From CAG-533 sp022779465 (lineage in GTDB: Bacteria; Bacillota_I; Bacilli_A; RF39; UBA660), in the NCBI GenBank assembly GCA_022779465.1, contig JALFTB010000035.1, forward strand, positions 1-64,000: a stretch of 64,000 nt of DNA. Reading direction: 5' to 3'. The notes below the pieces were generated by a model. It was not told the DNA's origin. It saw only the letters and a program-made list of their open reading frames with translations, and did no database searches. Of the stretch, positions 48,812 to 57,695 are shown piece by piece. How positions within the stretch are numbered: position 1 is the first letter of the stretch; every line of letters starts with the position of its first letter. The translations under genes were made by a program, and so were the position numbers.

Positions 48812-48848
48812 AAAAGGATTAATCATATGATTAGTCCTTTATTTTTTA
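48811..48848 (+). terminator. Terminator of the LemA-like gene
   Basis: A palindromic hairpin (AAGGATTAATCAT with ATGATTAGTCCTT, one G-U pair) starts at the stop codon and is followed by TTTATTTTTTATC. Confidence 0.8.
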
Positions 48849-49352
48849 TCTTAAAGATTTTATTAAAATCGTTATCTATTTTTGATGTTTGTTTGGTTAT
48901 ATTAATTAATTATTAAATTAGATAACCCATAAAATCTATTATTATCACCTTCTTTCTTGTAATGACAATTTAGTTATGTTTAATTTGGTTTGTATAATAT
49001 GATTTATAATTTACTCAGCATGAAGTAAGGTATATACTTAAGAGATTTGGAGGTGCTGCAAATTAAATATAACTTTTTATTGGTATATTTTTAATAATCT
49101 ATTTCATACTTTTTTCTCTTTTATAAACGTGTAATTATGAATAGTAGTATTATTAATATACTTGTTTATCTTTAAAATATTGGAGTGAATTATATTTTAA
49201 AGTTGTCATTAGGAGTGTTAATAGTACCGAGTAGTTGGGTTATTTTATAAGTAGGTTATATATTTACTATTAACTGGATATTAATCCTAACTCCTGTAAT
49301 AAGGATATAAAAGTTATTTGAAAATAATGTGAAAATAAAAAGTTTTTTAAAT
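48849..49352. other. Gene-free stretch with inverted repeats, possible structured RNA
   Basis: About 500 bases without a credible ORF on either strand. Two structured blocks stand out. In 48972-49074 a 16-bp stem (48972-48987 with 49059-49074) has one G-U pair, which is a mismatch if read on the minus strand, and encloses CAGCA/TGCTG (49016-49020 with 49054-49058) and an AAGTA/TACTT hairpin. In 49211-49295 AGGAGT/ACTCCT encloses a perfect 10-bp stem (49217-49226 with 49265-49274). A TATAAT at 48993-48998 could be a promoter. I do not recognise tmRNA, RNase P, SRP or 6S landmarks. Confidence 0.4.
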
Positions 49353-49379
49353 GAAAAAAAGACTTTACATAGTCTTTTA
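49353..49379 (-). terminator. Terminator of the rplI-to-ung operon
   Basis: An AAAAGACT/AGTCTTTT stem with a 6-base loop and seven T on the minus strand at the ung stop. Confidence 0.8.
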
Positions 49380-50036
49380 TAATTGCCAATTAATTGGTTC
49401 TAATCCATGGGCATCTAAGAAAGCATTTGTTTTACTAAAAGGATGACTTCCAAAGAATCCACTACTAGCACTAAATGGTGATGGATGTGTAGATTCTAAA
49501 ATTAGATGTTTTTTGTTAGTAATAAATTGTTTTTTACTTTTTGCAAAATTACCCCATAAGATAAATACAACTGGTTCTTCTTTTTGATTTAATACTTTAA
49601 TAATATAATCTGTTAAATTGCTCCATCCAATATCTTTATGACTATTTGGCATATCTTTTATTACTGTTAATGAAGAGTTTAATAGAAGTACACCTTCTTT
49701 GGCCCATTTTGTTAAATCACCACAGTTTGGTTCTTCAATGCCTAAATCGTCATATATTTCTTTATAAATATTTTTTAAAGAGGGTGGAAGTGTAACACCT
49801 TTTTGGACTGAAAAAGATAAGCCATGGGCTTGATTTTCTCCATGGTAGGGATCTTGCCCTACTATAACAACTTTGGTATTTGAATATGGAGTTAATTTTA
49901 AAGCATTAAAAATATTATTTTGAGTTGGATAAATTGTTTTGGTTTGATATTCGTGTTCTATGATGTGCCAAAATTTATGAAATCCGGGACTATTCCAAAC
50001 TATTGATAATTTTTCATCCCAATCGTTTCCAATCAT
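49377..50036 (-). CDS. ung: Uracil-DNA glycosylase
   Basis: Ung removes uracil from DNA in base excision repair. The 219-residue protein has the catalytic VVIVGQDPYHGENQAHGLSF with the Asp and Tyr, the uracil-binding LLLNSSLTV, the VFILWGNFAKSKK segment and the leucine-loop HPSPFSASSGFFGSHPF. All key residues are present. It overlaps the upstream small membrane gene by four bases and is the last gene of the long operon beginning with rplI. Confidence 0.98.
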   Translation of the reverse strand: MIGNDWDEKLSIVWNSPGFHKFWHIIEHEYQTKTIYPTQNNIFNALKLTPYSNTKVVIVGQDPYHGENQAHGLSFSVQKGVTLPPSLKNIYKEIYDDLGIEEPNCGDLTKWAKEGVLLLNSSLTVIKDMPNSHKDIGWSNLTDYIIKVLNQKEEPVVFILWGNFAKSKKQFITNKKHLILESTHPSPFSASSGFFGSHPFSKTNAFLDAHGLEPINWQL

Positions 50037-50353
50037 ACTAATTTCCTTTCTTGATTATATAAATATAGTGCGGTTAATCCACTTTCATTTAAGAAAAATA
50101 TCAATAACAATACCACGACTTTTATTAAAAACAATAAATTTGTAAATCTTTTGAGTTTATTTCTTCCAATCAAATTAGAACATAGAAATATTGTTGATAC
50201 AGTTAGAATTGAACAAAGACTAAATACTGTACTAATTGTTTTAATATGCATATCATTTTCTGCTAACCATAGTTCTAGAAAATTGTAATAAATTCCGTCT
50301 GCTAGAGCTAATAAAGCGAGAATAATTAATATTCTTTTGATTGTTTTATTCAT
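50033..50353 (-). CDS. Small three-helix membrane protein, unknown
   Basis: I do not recognise a family. The 106-residue protein starts MNKTIKRILIILALLALADG and has three hydrophobic segments (about residues 7-28, 38-58 and 70-92) with short polar links, ending in a basic tail QERKLV. It overlaps ung by four bases and follows the nudix gene by seven, so it is translated with them. Its inclusion in a replication and repair operon suggests no specific role. Confidence 0.65.
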   Translation of the reverse strand: MNKTIKRILIILALLALADGIYYNFLELWLAENDMHIKTISTVFSLCSILTVSTIFLCSNLIGRNKLKRFTNLLFLIKVVVLLLIFFLNESGLTALYLYNQERKLV

Positions 50354-50360
50354 AATTACC

Positions 50361-50786
50361 TTAATACATTAATTTATTAGAAACTGCCCAAGGAATGAAA
50401 TGATCTTTTATAGCAGTTGATACATATGAATCATCATCTTCTAAGCCAAACCATTTATATTCGATTATTTCTTCGTTAGGGATTAATTCAACATTTATTT
50501 CTTTTTTAGATAACATCATATGCATTTCAATTGTTAATGATGGGTCTGATAAAGCTGGTTCTCTAAAACATAGAATTTCTTCTAATTCATTTTCTTCAAT
50601 ATCAAAGCCATTACCTATTTCTTCTCGAATTTCTCTTCTAACAGCTTCTTTAAAAGTTTCACCATTTTCAACTCCGCCACCTACTAATGTGTATTTTCCT
50701 TTTTTAGAACTTCTTTGTGACATACTTATTAATACTTTTCCGTCTTTTATAAAAGCGGTTCCAACAACATAAATTAAATCTTCCAT
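50361..50786 (-). CDS. NUDIX hydrolase
   Basis: I place the start at the ATG at 50786 (MEDLIYVVGTAFIKDGK, 141 aa) behind GAGGTAA; the longer frame from 50813 contains that site and overlaps rlmH. The Nudix box is complete: GGGVENGETFKEAVRREIRE followed by EIG, matching G-x5-E-x7-REUxEExGU. Members split nucleoside diphosphates linked to another group; the substrate here is unknown. The neighbourhood (ung, DnaB) allows, but does not show, a nucleotide sanitising role. Confidence 0.9.
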   Translation of the reverse strand: MEDLIYVVGTAFIKDGKVLISMSQRSSKKGKYTLVGGGVENGETFKEAVRREIREEIGNGFDIEENELEEILCFREPALSDPSLTIEMHMMLSKKEINVELIPNEEIIEYKWFGLEDDDSYVSTAIKDHFIPWAVSNKLMY

Positions 50787-50793
50787 TTTTACC

Positions 50794-51228
50794 TCACTTA
50801 TGATATGTTTCATTATTTATTATTTTAAATGCGCGATATATTTGTTCAAGTAGTATTCCTCTAAATAAACCATGAGGAAATGTTAAATCGCTAAATGATA
50901 TTTTGTTATCAACTTTTGATAAAACTGATTCATCAATTCCATCGGAACCCCCAATGATAAAGTCGATGTTGCCGTAAGTGGCAAGACTTTTATCAATAAA
51001 ATTAGAAAAAGAAGGAGAGTTAAATTTTTGTCCATCTAAGGTTAACGCTACTTTTAATGAACGAGTATTTAACTTAGATAATATTCTCTCGCCTTCTTCT
51101 TTTTTGCTATCATCTTTTAATTCTATTAGTTCTATTTTGTGATACTTGTTAATTCTTTTTAAATAATCTTCTATCATATTAACTAAATATTTTTCTTTTA
51201 ATTTACCTATACATATTATTCTTATCAT
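50794..51228 (-). CDS. rlmH: 23S rRNA pseudouridine(1915)-N3-methyltransferase
   Basis: RlmH is a small SPOUT methyltransferase that acts on the assembled 70S ribosome at helix 69. The 144-residue protein is shorter than most (155-160) but has the whole core: IRIICIGKLKEKYLVNMIED, the SAM loop FIIGGSDGIDESVL and the C-terminal SFSDLTFPHGLFRGILLEQIYRAF segment with YHK at the end. It overlaps walJ by four bases. In Bacillus rlmH also lies just beyond walJ and htrC. Confidence 0.95.
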   Translation of the reverse strand: MIRIICIGKLKEKYLVNMIEDYLKRINKYHKIELIELKDDSKKEEGERILSKLNTRSLKVALTLDGQKFNSPSFSNFIDKSLATYGNIDFIIGGSDGIDESVLSKVDNKISFSDLTFPHGLFRGILLEQIYRAFKIINNETYHK

Positions 51229-51989
51229 ACTTCTATAAGGTCCGTTCTTTCTTCTTGTTTTGCAACAACAATATTATTAAATTTAATATTATTTTCAGCA
51301 AATTCTTTATTTAATGTTTCTAAAGCTAGTTCAGGTGTATTATTTTCTTCACTTAAATGGGCTAAGATTATTTCTTTAGTATTTTCACCAATTAATTTTG
51401 TTAAATAGAATGCGCTTGATTCATTTGATAAGTGGCCAACATCGCTACTAACTCTAGCTTTTAACCACTTTGGATATCTTCCATGCATTAGCATTTCAAT
51501 ATTATGGTTACTTTCAAAAATATATATTGTTTTATTTTGCAGTTTTTTAAAATACTTTTGATTTAAATATCCAGTATCAGTTATTTGAACTACTGATGAA
51601 TTTCCTTGTGTTACTATGTATCCACGACTATCTGATGTATCATGAGATGTTTTAATATTTTCTATAACTAAATCTTCTAACTCTAGATTATCTGTTAATA
51701 ATAATATATTTTCATAATTTTTTAAATAATCTAAATCTTGATACATTAATTCGGTTAAAACTATTGTTGGTTTATGACTTTTGACAATTGTTTTTAAAGC
51801 ACTAGTATGATCAGCATGAGTATGGGTAATTAATATGTAATCAATATCTTTTAATGATAAGTTTATTTGATTTAATGCAGTTTCTAGATATTTTTGATTT
51901 TTTCCAGCATCTATTAATATTTTTACTCGATCCGTAGTAATTAGTGTTGAGTTGCCTTTAGATCCACTTGCTAAAACACTTACTAGCAT
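51225..51989 (-). CDS. walJ: WalJ/YycJ metallo-beta-lactamase fold protein
   Basis: WalJ is an MBL-fold nuclease or phosphodiesterase-like protein that usually accompanies the WalRK two-component system. The 254-residue protein starts LVSVLASGSKGNSTLI, has the zinc motif THTHADHTSAL, then a late SSDVGHLSNESSAFYL and ILAHLSEENN. All metal ligands are in place. walR, walK, walH and walI are not nearby, although the order rplI, dnaB, walJ, rlmH is still that of the Bacillus origin region. It overlaps the M23 peptidase gene by seven bases. Confidence 0.92.
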   Translation of the reverse strand: MLVSVLASGSKGNSTLITTDRVKILIDAGKNQKYLETALNQINLSLKDIDYILITHTHADHTSALKTIVKSHKPTIVLTELMYQDLDYLKNYENILLLTDNLELEDLVIENIKTSHDTSDSRGYIVTQGNSSVVQITDTGYLNQKYFKKLQNKTIYIFESNHNIEMLMHGRYPKWLKARVSSDVGHLSNESSAFYLTKLIGENTKEIILAHLSEENNTPELALETLNKEFAENNIKFNNIVVAKQEERTDLIEV

Positions 51990-53485
51990 GAAAATGCCGC
52001 CTTACATGGATTTAAATAATTATTATTTTGATCTTGTATTGCAAAGTGTAAGTGGGTCCCAGTTGATGAACCACTATTTCCCATGTAACCAATTTGTTTA
52101 CCTCTAGTTACTTTATCTCCTACTTTTACTTTTAATTCTTTAGTAATATGGGCATATATGATTGTATATTTTCCTTCATTATATGATACTCTTATGTAAT
52201 TTCCCCAGCTTTGACCACATCTACTTCCGTAATATCCTTGGTTTGAACATGTATTATTTGTAGCAACTACTACACCATCAGTTGCAGAATAGATTGGAGA
52301 GCCAAAACCAGTACCTGAGATATCAATACCATTATGGTGTTTACCCCAACGCCATCCGAATCTACTGGTTATAACATATGGACTTACTGTTGGCCAATAC
52401 CAGTCTTCATTTCCAGTATTAATATAAGTTCCACCACTATATGATTTAGTTCCTCTTACAACGATTTTGTTAATTGCAGGAGATATTTCTTCTGATTTAG
52501 TAATATATAATTGTTCAACAGCTCCGTTTTTATATTGAATTCTTTCTGTAACTCTTGATAAACCGTTACTTCCTTCTTGAATGACTTTTTGAGTTCCATA
52601 ATAAAGTGAACTATCTTCTTTATATTCAGTAGTGTATTTATTGGTAATATCTTCTACTACTTCTACTTCATGTACTACATTAATAAGTGGTGAAATTAAT
52701 CCGATTGATACTTCTTGATTTTTTGTTAATAAGATATTTTGACTTGGTATAGTTGGATTAGCAATTAAGAATTCTTCAATACTTAAGTTGTTTTTATCAA
52801 TTATGTCTTCAATTGAATCGCCATCTTTAACGATATACGTTTTTTGTTTTTCAGTTGTTCCAAATAACATATATTGACTTAAATCGTTTGAATTAGTAAA
52901 TATTTGTTCTTCAGTACTAATATAGGCCTTTCTTATTGTTACTTCTTCTTCCCAATAGATTGAATCTATTAATTTACCAACATCAGTTATTTCTTCTTGA
53001 GTATTATCTTTATAAGCTTGTAATTCAGTGGTTCCAACAAAAGCAGCTACTGTATTATAAAATGCATCTTCAAAATAATCTTTTTTTAGTGCATAAATTG
53101 TTATTGGTTTTTTGTTTTCATCTTTATATTTTATTGTTACAGCATATCCATCAATTGTGAATGGATTTTTGTGTTCAATAATATTATATACTTGTTCAGG
53201 TGTTAATATATTTTCATGATAAGTTGATACTTTTTCGATTACTAATCCTGATGGGGGATATACTTTATCAACTTTATATTTATTTTTAATTTCATTTTGT
53301 TTATTATCTACTAATTTTAAAAATTCATCTTCTGAATTTAAATATCCAATAGATTCTCCATTTAGATAAACTTCATATACATCAACTGGAGCAGCTAATG
53401 TTTCTTTTTTAGCACCTATAAAAAATAATAGCATACTAAGTATTAAAGTCATTGTAATGGAAAGTAAAATATCTTTAGTTTTCAT
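51983..53485 (-). CDS. M23 metallopeptidase with LysM and G5 domains
   Basis: The start is placed at the ATG at 53485 (MKTKDILLSITMTLI, 500 aa). One N-terminal membrane or signal segment (about 5-26) is followed by a helical region with a YkwD-like or PepSY-like pair of subdomains, a LysM domain at about 215-260 (KTYIVKDGDSIEDIIDKNNL), a G5 domain at about 268-345 (VVEDITNKYTTEYKEDSSLY) and a C-terminal M23 endopeptidase. The zinc residues are in GKHHNGIDISG and GTHLHFAI. It cuts peptide cross-links of peptidoglycan or acts as an activator. In this operon it occupies the place of walK-walI. Confidence 0.9.
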   Translation of the reverse strand: MKTKDILLSITMTLILSMLLFFIGAKKETLAAPVDVYEVYLNGESIGYLNSEDEFLKLVDNKQNEIKNKYKVDKVYPPSGLVIEKVSTYHENILTPEQVYNIIEHKNPFTIDGYAVTIKYKDENKKPITIYALKKDYFEDAFYNTVAAFVGTTELQAYKDNTQEEITDVGKLIDSIYWEEEVTIRKAYISTEEQIFTNSNDLSQYMLFGTTEKQKTYIVKDGDSIEDIIDKNNLSIEEFLIANPTIPSQNILLTKNQEVSIGLISPLINVVHEVEVVEDITNKYTTEYKEDSSLYYGTQKVIQEGSNGLSRVTERIQYKNGAVEQLYITKSEEISPAINKIVVRGTKSYSGGTYINTGNEDWYWPTVSPYVITSRFGWRWGKHHNGIDISGTGFGSPIYSATDGVVVATNNTCSNQGYYGSRCGQSWGNYIRVSYNEGKYTIIYAHITKELKVKVGDKVTRGKQIGYMGNSGSSTGTHLHFAIQDQNNNYLNPCKAAFSC

Positions 53486-53498
53486 ATTTATCACTTCT

Positions 53499-54845
53499 TT
53501 ACTTGTTTTCTTCTTTTTTGATGTAGTTTCTAAAGTTGCTCATATCCCTTTCAAATAATAATTCGATGGTACCTGTTCCACCGTTACGATGTTTACCGAT
53601 GATTAATTCTGTAATTGATACATTTGAACTATCACCAGCTGGTTTATTATAATAATCATCGCGATATAAGAATGCAACAATGTCAGCATCTTGTTCGATT
53701 GAACCAGATTCTCTTAAATCACTCATGATTGGTCTTTTGTTTTCACGTAGTTCAACACTACGAGATAACTGTGCTAAAGCAATTACTGGTATTTTTAATT
53801 CCATGGCCATCGTTTTTAAGGAACGAGATATTTCTGATACCTCTTGTTGACGATTTCCTTCGTATTTAGCACTACCTGTAATAAGCTGTAAGTAATCGAT
53901 TACTACTAAGCCTAAGCCTTTTTCTTGGGTAGCTAAACGACGACATTTGGCTCTTATTTCAGAAATAGTCATACCTGATGAATCTTCAATATAAAGGTTA
54001 GTATCTCCAAGTTCGCTCATTGCTTCATTTACTTTTTTCCAATCGTTGTGTTCCAAACGGCCAGTTTTTAATTTATTTTGTTCTATTCCTCCGGCAGCTG
54101 CAATCATACGTAATGCAAGTTGTTCTGCACTCATTTCCATATTAAAGATAGCAACTGCTTTATCTGTCTTTTGTGCAGCATTTACTGCTAAATTTAAACC
54201 AAATGCTGTTTTACCCATGGCAGGTCTTGCTGCTAAGATAATTAATTCATTTGGATGAAAACCGCTTGTTAATTTATCTAAATCATAGAATCCTGAAGGT
54301 ATACCAGTTATTTCATTTTGATTTTTAGCTAGACGTTCAAGTTCTTGTTGAGTGCTACGCATTACTTCGCCAATTGTTTTAAATTCGCCAGCTTTTCTTG
54401 CTTTAGTTACACTAAATATTTTTCTTTCAGCATCATCAATTAAATCATTGGTATTTTCTTCTTCATCGTAAGCACTAGATGTAATTGCATTGGTAACATC
54501 TATAAGTTTTCTTCTAAGTGCTTTTTCTCTTACGATATCAATGTAATAATCAACATTAGCTGCGGTTATTACTGAATCTATTACTTCACTTAAGTATTCG
54601 ATTCCACCAATAAGATTGATGGAACCTTTTTTTTCAATTTCATTTTTTACTGTTGCAGAATCAAGTGGTATTTTACTTTGATGTAAAGATTTAATTGCAT
54701 CAAAAATTCTTCTATTAGGCTCGCTAATAAACATATCTGAATCTAACTCTTCACACACTTTATCTAGCGCATAATTGGTTAGAAATGAGCAACCTAAAAC
54801 AGCCATTTCGGCTTCTAAATTTTGAGGCAATTTTCTTTCTGCCAT
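53499..54845 (-). CDS. dnaB: Replicative DNA helicase
   Basis: DnaB (DnaC in Bacillus subtilis) is the hexameric 5'-3' helicase of the replisome. The 448-residue protein has the N-terminal domain starting LPQNLEAEMAVLGCSFLTN, a linker helix and the RecA-like domain with Walker A AARPAMGKTAFGLN, the B motif LVVIDYLQLI, the H3 segment PVIALAQLSRSVE and the arginine finger region with MSDLRESGSIEQDADIV. No intein is present. It starts one base after rplI, as in Bacillus. Confidence 0.97.
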   Translation of the reverse strand: MAERKLPQNLEAEMAVLGCSFLTNYALDKVCEELDSDMFISEPNRRIFDAIKSLHQSKIPLDSATVKNEIEKKGSINLIGGIEYLSEVIDSVITAANVDYYIDIVREKALRRKLIDVTNAITSSAYDEEENTNDLIDDAERKIFSVTKARKAGEFKTIGEVMRSTQQELERLAKNQNEITGIPSGFYDLDKLTSGFHPNELIILAARPAMGKTAFGLNLAVNAAQKTDKAVAIFNMEMSAEQLALRMIAAAGGIEQNKLKTGRLEHNDWKKVNEAMSELGDTNLYIEDSSGMTISEIRAKCRRLATQEKGLGLVVIDYLQLITGSAKYEGNRQQEVSEISRSLKTMAMELKIPVIALAQLSRSVELRENKRPIMSDLRESGSIEQDADIVAFLYRDDYYNKPAGDSSNVSITELIIGKHRNGGTGTIELLFERDMSNFRNYIKKEENK

Positions 54846-54846
54846 A

Positions 54847-55290
54847 TTACACCTCTTTAACTACTACTTTTGCTTCAGCTTTAACTTTTTTGTGTAAGTT
54901 TATTTCAACTAAATGTGTCCCCAATGTATCGATTGGATTTGTTATATTAATTGTTTTTTTATCTACTTCTATTTTTAGTTCTGCTAATTTCTCAGCAATT
55001 TGTTTTGAAGAAATAGTACCAAATATTTTACCATTTTTTCCAGTTTTTGCATTAAAAATTAGTTCTTTTTTTTCAATTTTTGCTTTTATTTCCTTACATT
55101 TCTCAATTAATGCCTCTTCATCGGCATTTCTTTTGGAAATTTGGTTATCTAAAATGTTTTTACTTGCAGGTGTATATTTTACTGCTAATCCATTTTTAAT
55201 AAGAAAGTTTTGAGCGTATCCATCACTTACTTCGATAATTTGATCTTTTTTTCCTTGTTTTTTTACGTCTTTTAATAAAATTACTTTCAT
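54847..55290 (-). CDS. rplI: 50S ribosomal protein L9
   Basis: L9 binds 23S rRNA near the L1 stalk and spans to neighbouring ribosomes. The 147-residue protein has the N-terminal domain MKVILLKDVKKQGKKDQIIE with GYAQNFLIKNGLAVKYT, a connecting helix and the C-terminal domain with GKIFGTISSKQIAEKL. It is the first gene of an eight-gene operon reaching ung. The promoter has an extended -10. Confidence 0.97.
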   Translation of the reverse strand: MKVILLKDVKKQGKKDQIIEVSDGYAQNFLIKNGLAVKYTPASKNILDNQISKRNADEEALIEKCKEIKAKIEKKELIFNAKTGKNGKIFGTISSKQIAEKLAELKIEVDKKTINITNPIDTLGTHLVEINLHKKVKAEAKVVVKEV

Positions 55291-55319
55291 GATATAAAAA
55301 CTCCCATCTAACCAAGGTT

Positions 55320-55328
55320 ATTATAACA
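55320..55328 (-). promoter_or_regulatory. Extended -10 promoter upstream of rplI
   Basis: TGTTATAAT on the minus strand, about 30 bases before the rplI start; no clear -35. Confidence 0.5.
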
Positions 55329-55335
55329 AATATTT

Positions 55336-55364
55336 ATAAAAAAAGATACCCTTACAGGTACCTA
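55336..55364 (-). terminator. Terminator of the ABC-F gene
   Basis: An AGGTACC/GGTATCT stem (one G-U pair on the minus strand) with a 6-base loop and seven T, about 17 bases after the stop codon. Confidence 0.7.
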
Positions 55365-55380
55365 TTAAATGATGGTTATT

Positions 55381-56949
55381 TTACCAGTGGTTCCATTCAT
55401 TTCTAAATATTAATCCTTCTGGAGTGAGTTCGTAAATTTCATTGCATACTTCATCAATATATTTACGATCGTGACTTACACTAATTATTGTTCCTTTAAA
55501 CTCTTTTAAAAGTTTTCTTATTACGGGATTTGATAATGGACTTAAGTTTCTAGTTGGCTCATCTAAAATCAAAACATTGGATTGATCTAAGATTAGCTTT
55601 ATTAGCAATAGTTTAGCTTTTTGACCACCAGAAAGATTTTCAATTTTTCCTAAAACTTCTTCTTTAGTAAATTTTAAACTTCCTAGATATGTTCTAACTT
55701 GAGTTTGAAAATCTTTTGATTTATCATTTTCTGTCAAAAGTTCGAGTGGAGTTTTAGCTAAATCTAATAGTTCATCATAATTTTGTGACATATATCCGAC
55801 TTGTATATCTTCTCTAGTTTTTAAATCTTCATAAATTTTTTTTAGAAAAGTGGTTTTACCAGCACCATTTCGGCCAATTATTACAACATGTTTACTGCCA
55901 AATATGCTTAAACTAACATTGCGTGATAATTCTTTTTCTCCTTGAACTAGAGATGGTATAGAAATATCTAATACCATTTTTCCAGATGGAATTTCTTTAG
56001 TTACAACGTTTTTAATAGTGATTGCCTCTTCAACATCTGGTATTTCAGTGAAATTTTCTTTTTCTCTCTCATATCTTTTTTCTTGAGATTTTAGTGATTT
56101 CATTTTTTTCTTTAGTAAAGCTGCCCCATGAGGGTCTGCTCTAGTGATATTTTTCTGCTGATATTCAACTTTTTGATAAACTTCTCTAAATCCAGCCATC
56201 TGTTTATTGTAATCACTTTGTTCTTTTCTTGCAACCATTTCTTGATGTGATAATGTTCTATTTCTTAACTCTATATAGTCTTTGTATCCTTCATAACTGA
56301 CTGTATGTCTACAGTCAGTTTTTTTCTTTGTAGATTCTAAATGGATAATTCCAGTTGCCGTGTTTTCTAGTAGGGTTTCATCGTGGGAAACATATAATAT
56401 GGCTGCATCAGAGTTATTTATGAAATTTTCTAACCATTCTAAAGTCTCAATATCAATGTCATTGGTTGGCTCATCCAGTAATAAAACATCAGGTTTTTTA
56501 CACAAAATTTTAATAATTTGAATTTTGACTTTCTCACCACCAGACAAAGTTTTTATTTTCCTATCTTCTTCTAGCATTTCATCGTCCAATCCAAATTTAG
56601 CAAATAAACTATAGATGTCAGTTAGATAGTTGTAATTATCAAAATTAACGTCTTCATCTGGATTATCTTTTAGAAAATAATCTATTACACTGCTCTCTTT
56701 CCATTTATCTTGAAGAGATTGTTCAAGGTATCCAATATGAAGTCCTTTTGTATTTACTTGTCCAGTTACTGTTGCATATTCCATTACTGTTTTTTGATCA
56801 GTAACTAATTTTAATAAAGTGCTTTTGCCATTTCCTTCTTCTCCGATTATTGCCATTTTTTCTTTAGGGTGTAACACAAATGTAAAATCTTTAATTATTG
56901 GTCTATTATCTTTTTTTATAATTATACTAACTTTATTAAATTCCAGCAT
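55381..56949 (-). CDS. ABC-F family ribosome-acting ATPase
   Basis: I start it at the ATG at 56949 (MLEFNKVSIIIKKDN, 522 aa) behind AAGGAGA. It has two ABC domains and no membrane segment. Domain 1 has GEEGNGKST, LSGGEKVKIQIIK and LLLDEPTND. A linker of some 80 basic residues follows. Domain 2 has GRNGAGKTT, LSGGQKAKLLLIK and LILDEPTRN followed by LSPLSNPVIR. The DEPTRN-SPLSNP form is typical of the Lsa/Vga/Vml-like branch, whose members push ribosome-bound antibiotics out of the 50S subunit. Resistance is therefore possible but not shown. It lies between rpsR and rplI. Confidence 0.88.
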   Translation of the reverse strand: MLEFNKVSIIIKKDNRPIIKDFTFVLHPKEKMAIIGEEGNGKSTLLKLVTDQKTVMEYATVTGQVNTKGLHIGYLEQSLQDKWKESSVIDYFLKDNPDEDVNFDNYNYLTDIYSLFAKFGLDDEMLEEDRKIKTLSGGEKVKIQIIKILCKKPDVLLLDEPTNDIDIETLEWLENFINNSDAAILYVSHDETLLENTATGIIHLESTKKKTDCRHTVSYEGYKDYIELRNRTLSHQEMVARKEQSDYNKQMAGFREVYQKVEYQQKNITRADPHGAALLKKKMKSLKSQEKRYEREKENFTEIPDVEEAITIKNVVTKEIPSGKMVLDISIPSLVQGEKELSRNVSLSIFGSKHVVIIGRNGAGKTTFLKKIYEDLKTREDIQVGYMSQNYDELLDLAKTPLELLTENDKSKDFQTQVRTYLGSLKFTKEEVLGKIENLSGGQKAKLLLIKLILDQSNVLILDEPTRNLSPLSNPVIRKLLKEFKGTIISVSHDRKYIDEVCNEIYELTPEGLIFRNEWNHW

Positions 56950-56990
56950 TTTAGTTCTCCTTATAATATATTTTCTACTTATTAAATGCA

Positions 56991-57018
56991 CAAAAAATAG
57001 AAGGCGTGCTTCTATTTT
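56991..57018 (-). terminator. Terminator of rpsF-ssb-rpsR
   Basis: An AATAGAAG/CTTCTATT stem with a 5-base loop and six T on the minus strand at the rpsR stop. Confidence 0.85.
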
Positions 57019-57227
57019 ACAAATGGTATTAAAGCCATAAAACGTGCTCTTTTAACTTGTTTAGAAATATATCTTTGATGTTTAGCGCATGCTCCAGTCA
57101 TTCTACGAGGCATAATTTTGCCTTTATCATTAATATATTTACTAATTATGTTAACATCTTTATAATCAACGTCTTTGCCAGCACACATTTGACAAATCTT
57201 TTTCTTTTTACGATAAAATTCAGCCAT
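57012..57227 (-). CDS. rpsR: 30S ribosomal protein S18
   Basis: S18 forms a pair with S6 on the 30S platform. The 71-residue protein has the zinc-type N-terminus RRKKKICQMCAGKDVDYKDV (Cys pair, CxxC) and the core ISKYINDKGKIMPRRMTGAC with AKHQRYISKQVKRARFMALI. It is the last gene of rpsF-ssb-rpsR and starts 12 bases after the ssb stop. Confidence 0.97.
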   Translation of the reverse strand: MAEFYRKKKKICQMCAGKDVDYKDVNIISKYINDKGKIMPRRMTGACAKHQRYISKQVKRARFMALIPFVK

Positions 57228-57239
57228 TTTTAATCCTTT

Positions 57240-57692
57240 CTAAAATGGTAAATCGTCATCACTAAGTACTACTTCTGAACCAAAGTCTTTAAATGGATCT
57301 TCAGTTATATCAGATGTCTCGATAGGATTTGAATTTACATTTTCTTGTGGCATTCCATCAGAAGAATTACCACTATTTCTACTGCCTAAGAATGAAATAT
57401 TGCTTGCTGCAACTTCTGTTACATAAACTTTTCTTCCATCTTGACCATCATAATTTCTTGTTTGGATACGACCAGTTACTCCAACTAGTGATCCTTTTGT
57501 ACAAAATTTACATAAATTTTCTGCTTGTTTTCCCCAGATTACACAGTTAATAAAATCTGTTTCTCTTTCGCCATTTGCATTAGTAAATTGACGTGAAACT
57601 GCTACTGTAAAAGAACAAGTAGTATTACCAGTACTTATAGTTCTAAGTTCTGGATCTTTTGTTAGTCTTCCAACTAAAGTAACATTATTCAT
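57240..57692 (-). CDS. ssb: Single-stranded DNA-binding protein
   Basis: SSB coats single-stranded DNA at forks and in repair. The 150-residue protein has the OB domain (NNVTLVGRLTKDPELRTIST, TSCSFTVAV-like CSFTVAVSRQFTNANGERET, DFINCVIWGKQAENL, KGSLVGVTGRIQTRNYDGQD) and a flexible tail from about residue 110. The extreme C-terminus LSDDDLPF is the acidic tip that recruits partner proteins such as helicases and DNA Pol III. It lies four bases downstream of rpsF. Confidence 0.98.
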   Translation of the reverse strand: MNNVTLVGRLTKDPELRTISTGNTTCSFTVAVSRQFTNANGERETDFINCVIWGKQAENLCKFCTKGSLVGVTGRIQTRNYDGQDGRKVYVTEVAASNISFLGSRNSGNSSDGMPQENVNSNPIETSDITEDPFKDFGSEVVLSDDDLPF

Positions 57693-57695
57693 TTA

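Noticed and set aside
48972..49295. tmRNA, RNase P RNA, SRP RNA or 6S RNA
   Set aside because: The landmark sequences I know for these RNAs are not present, so the region is only called a possible structured RNA.
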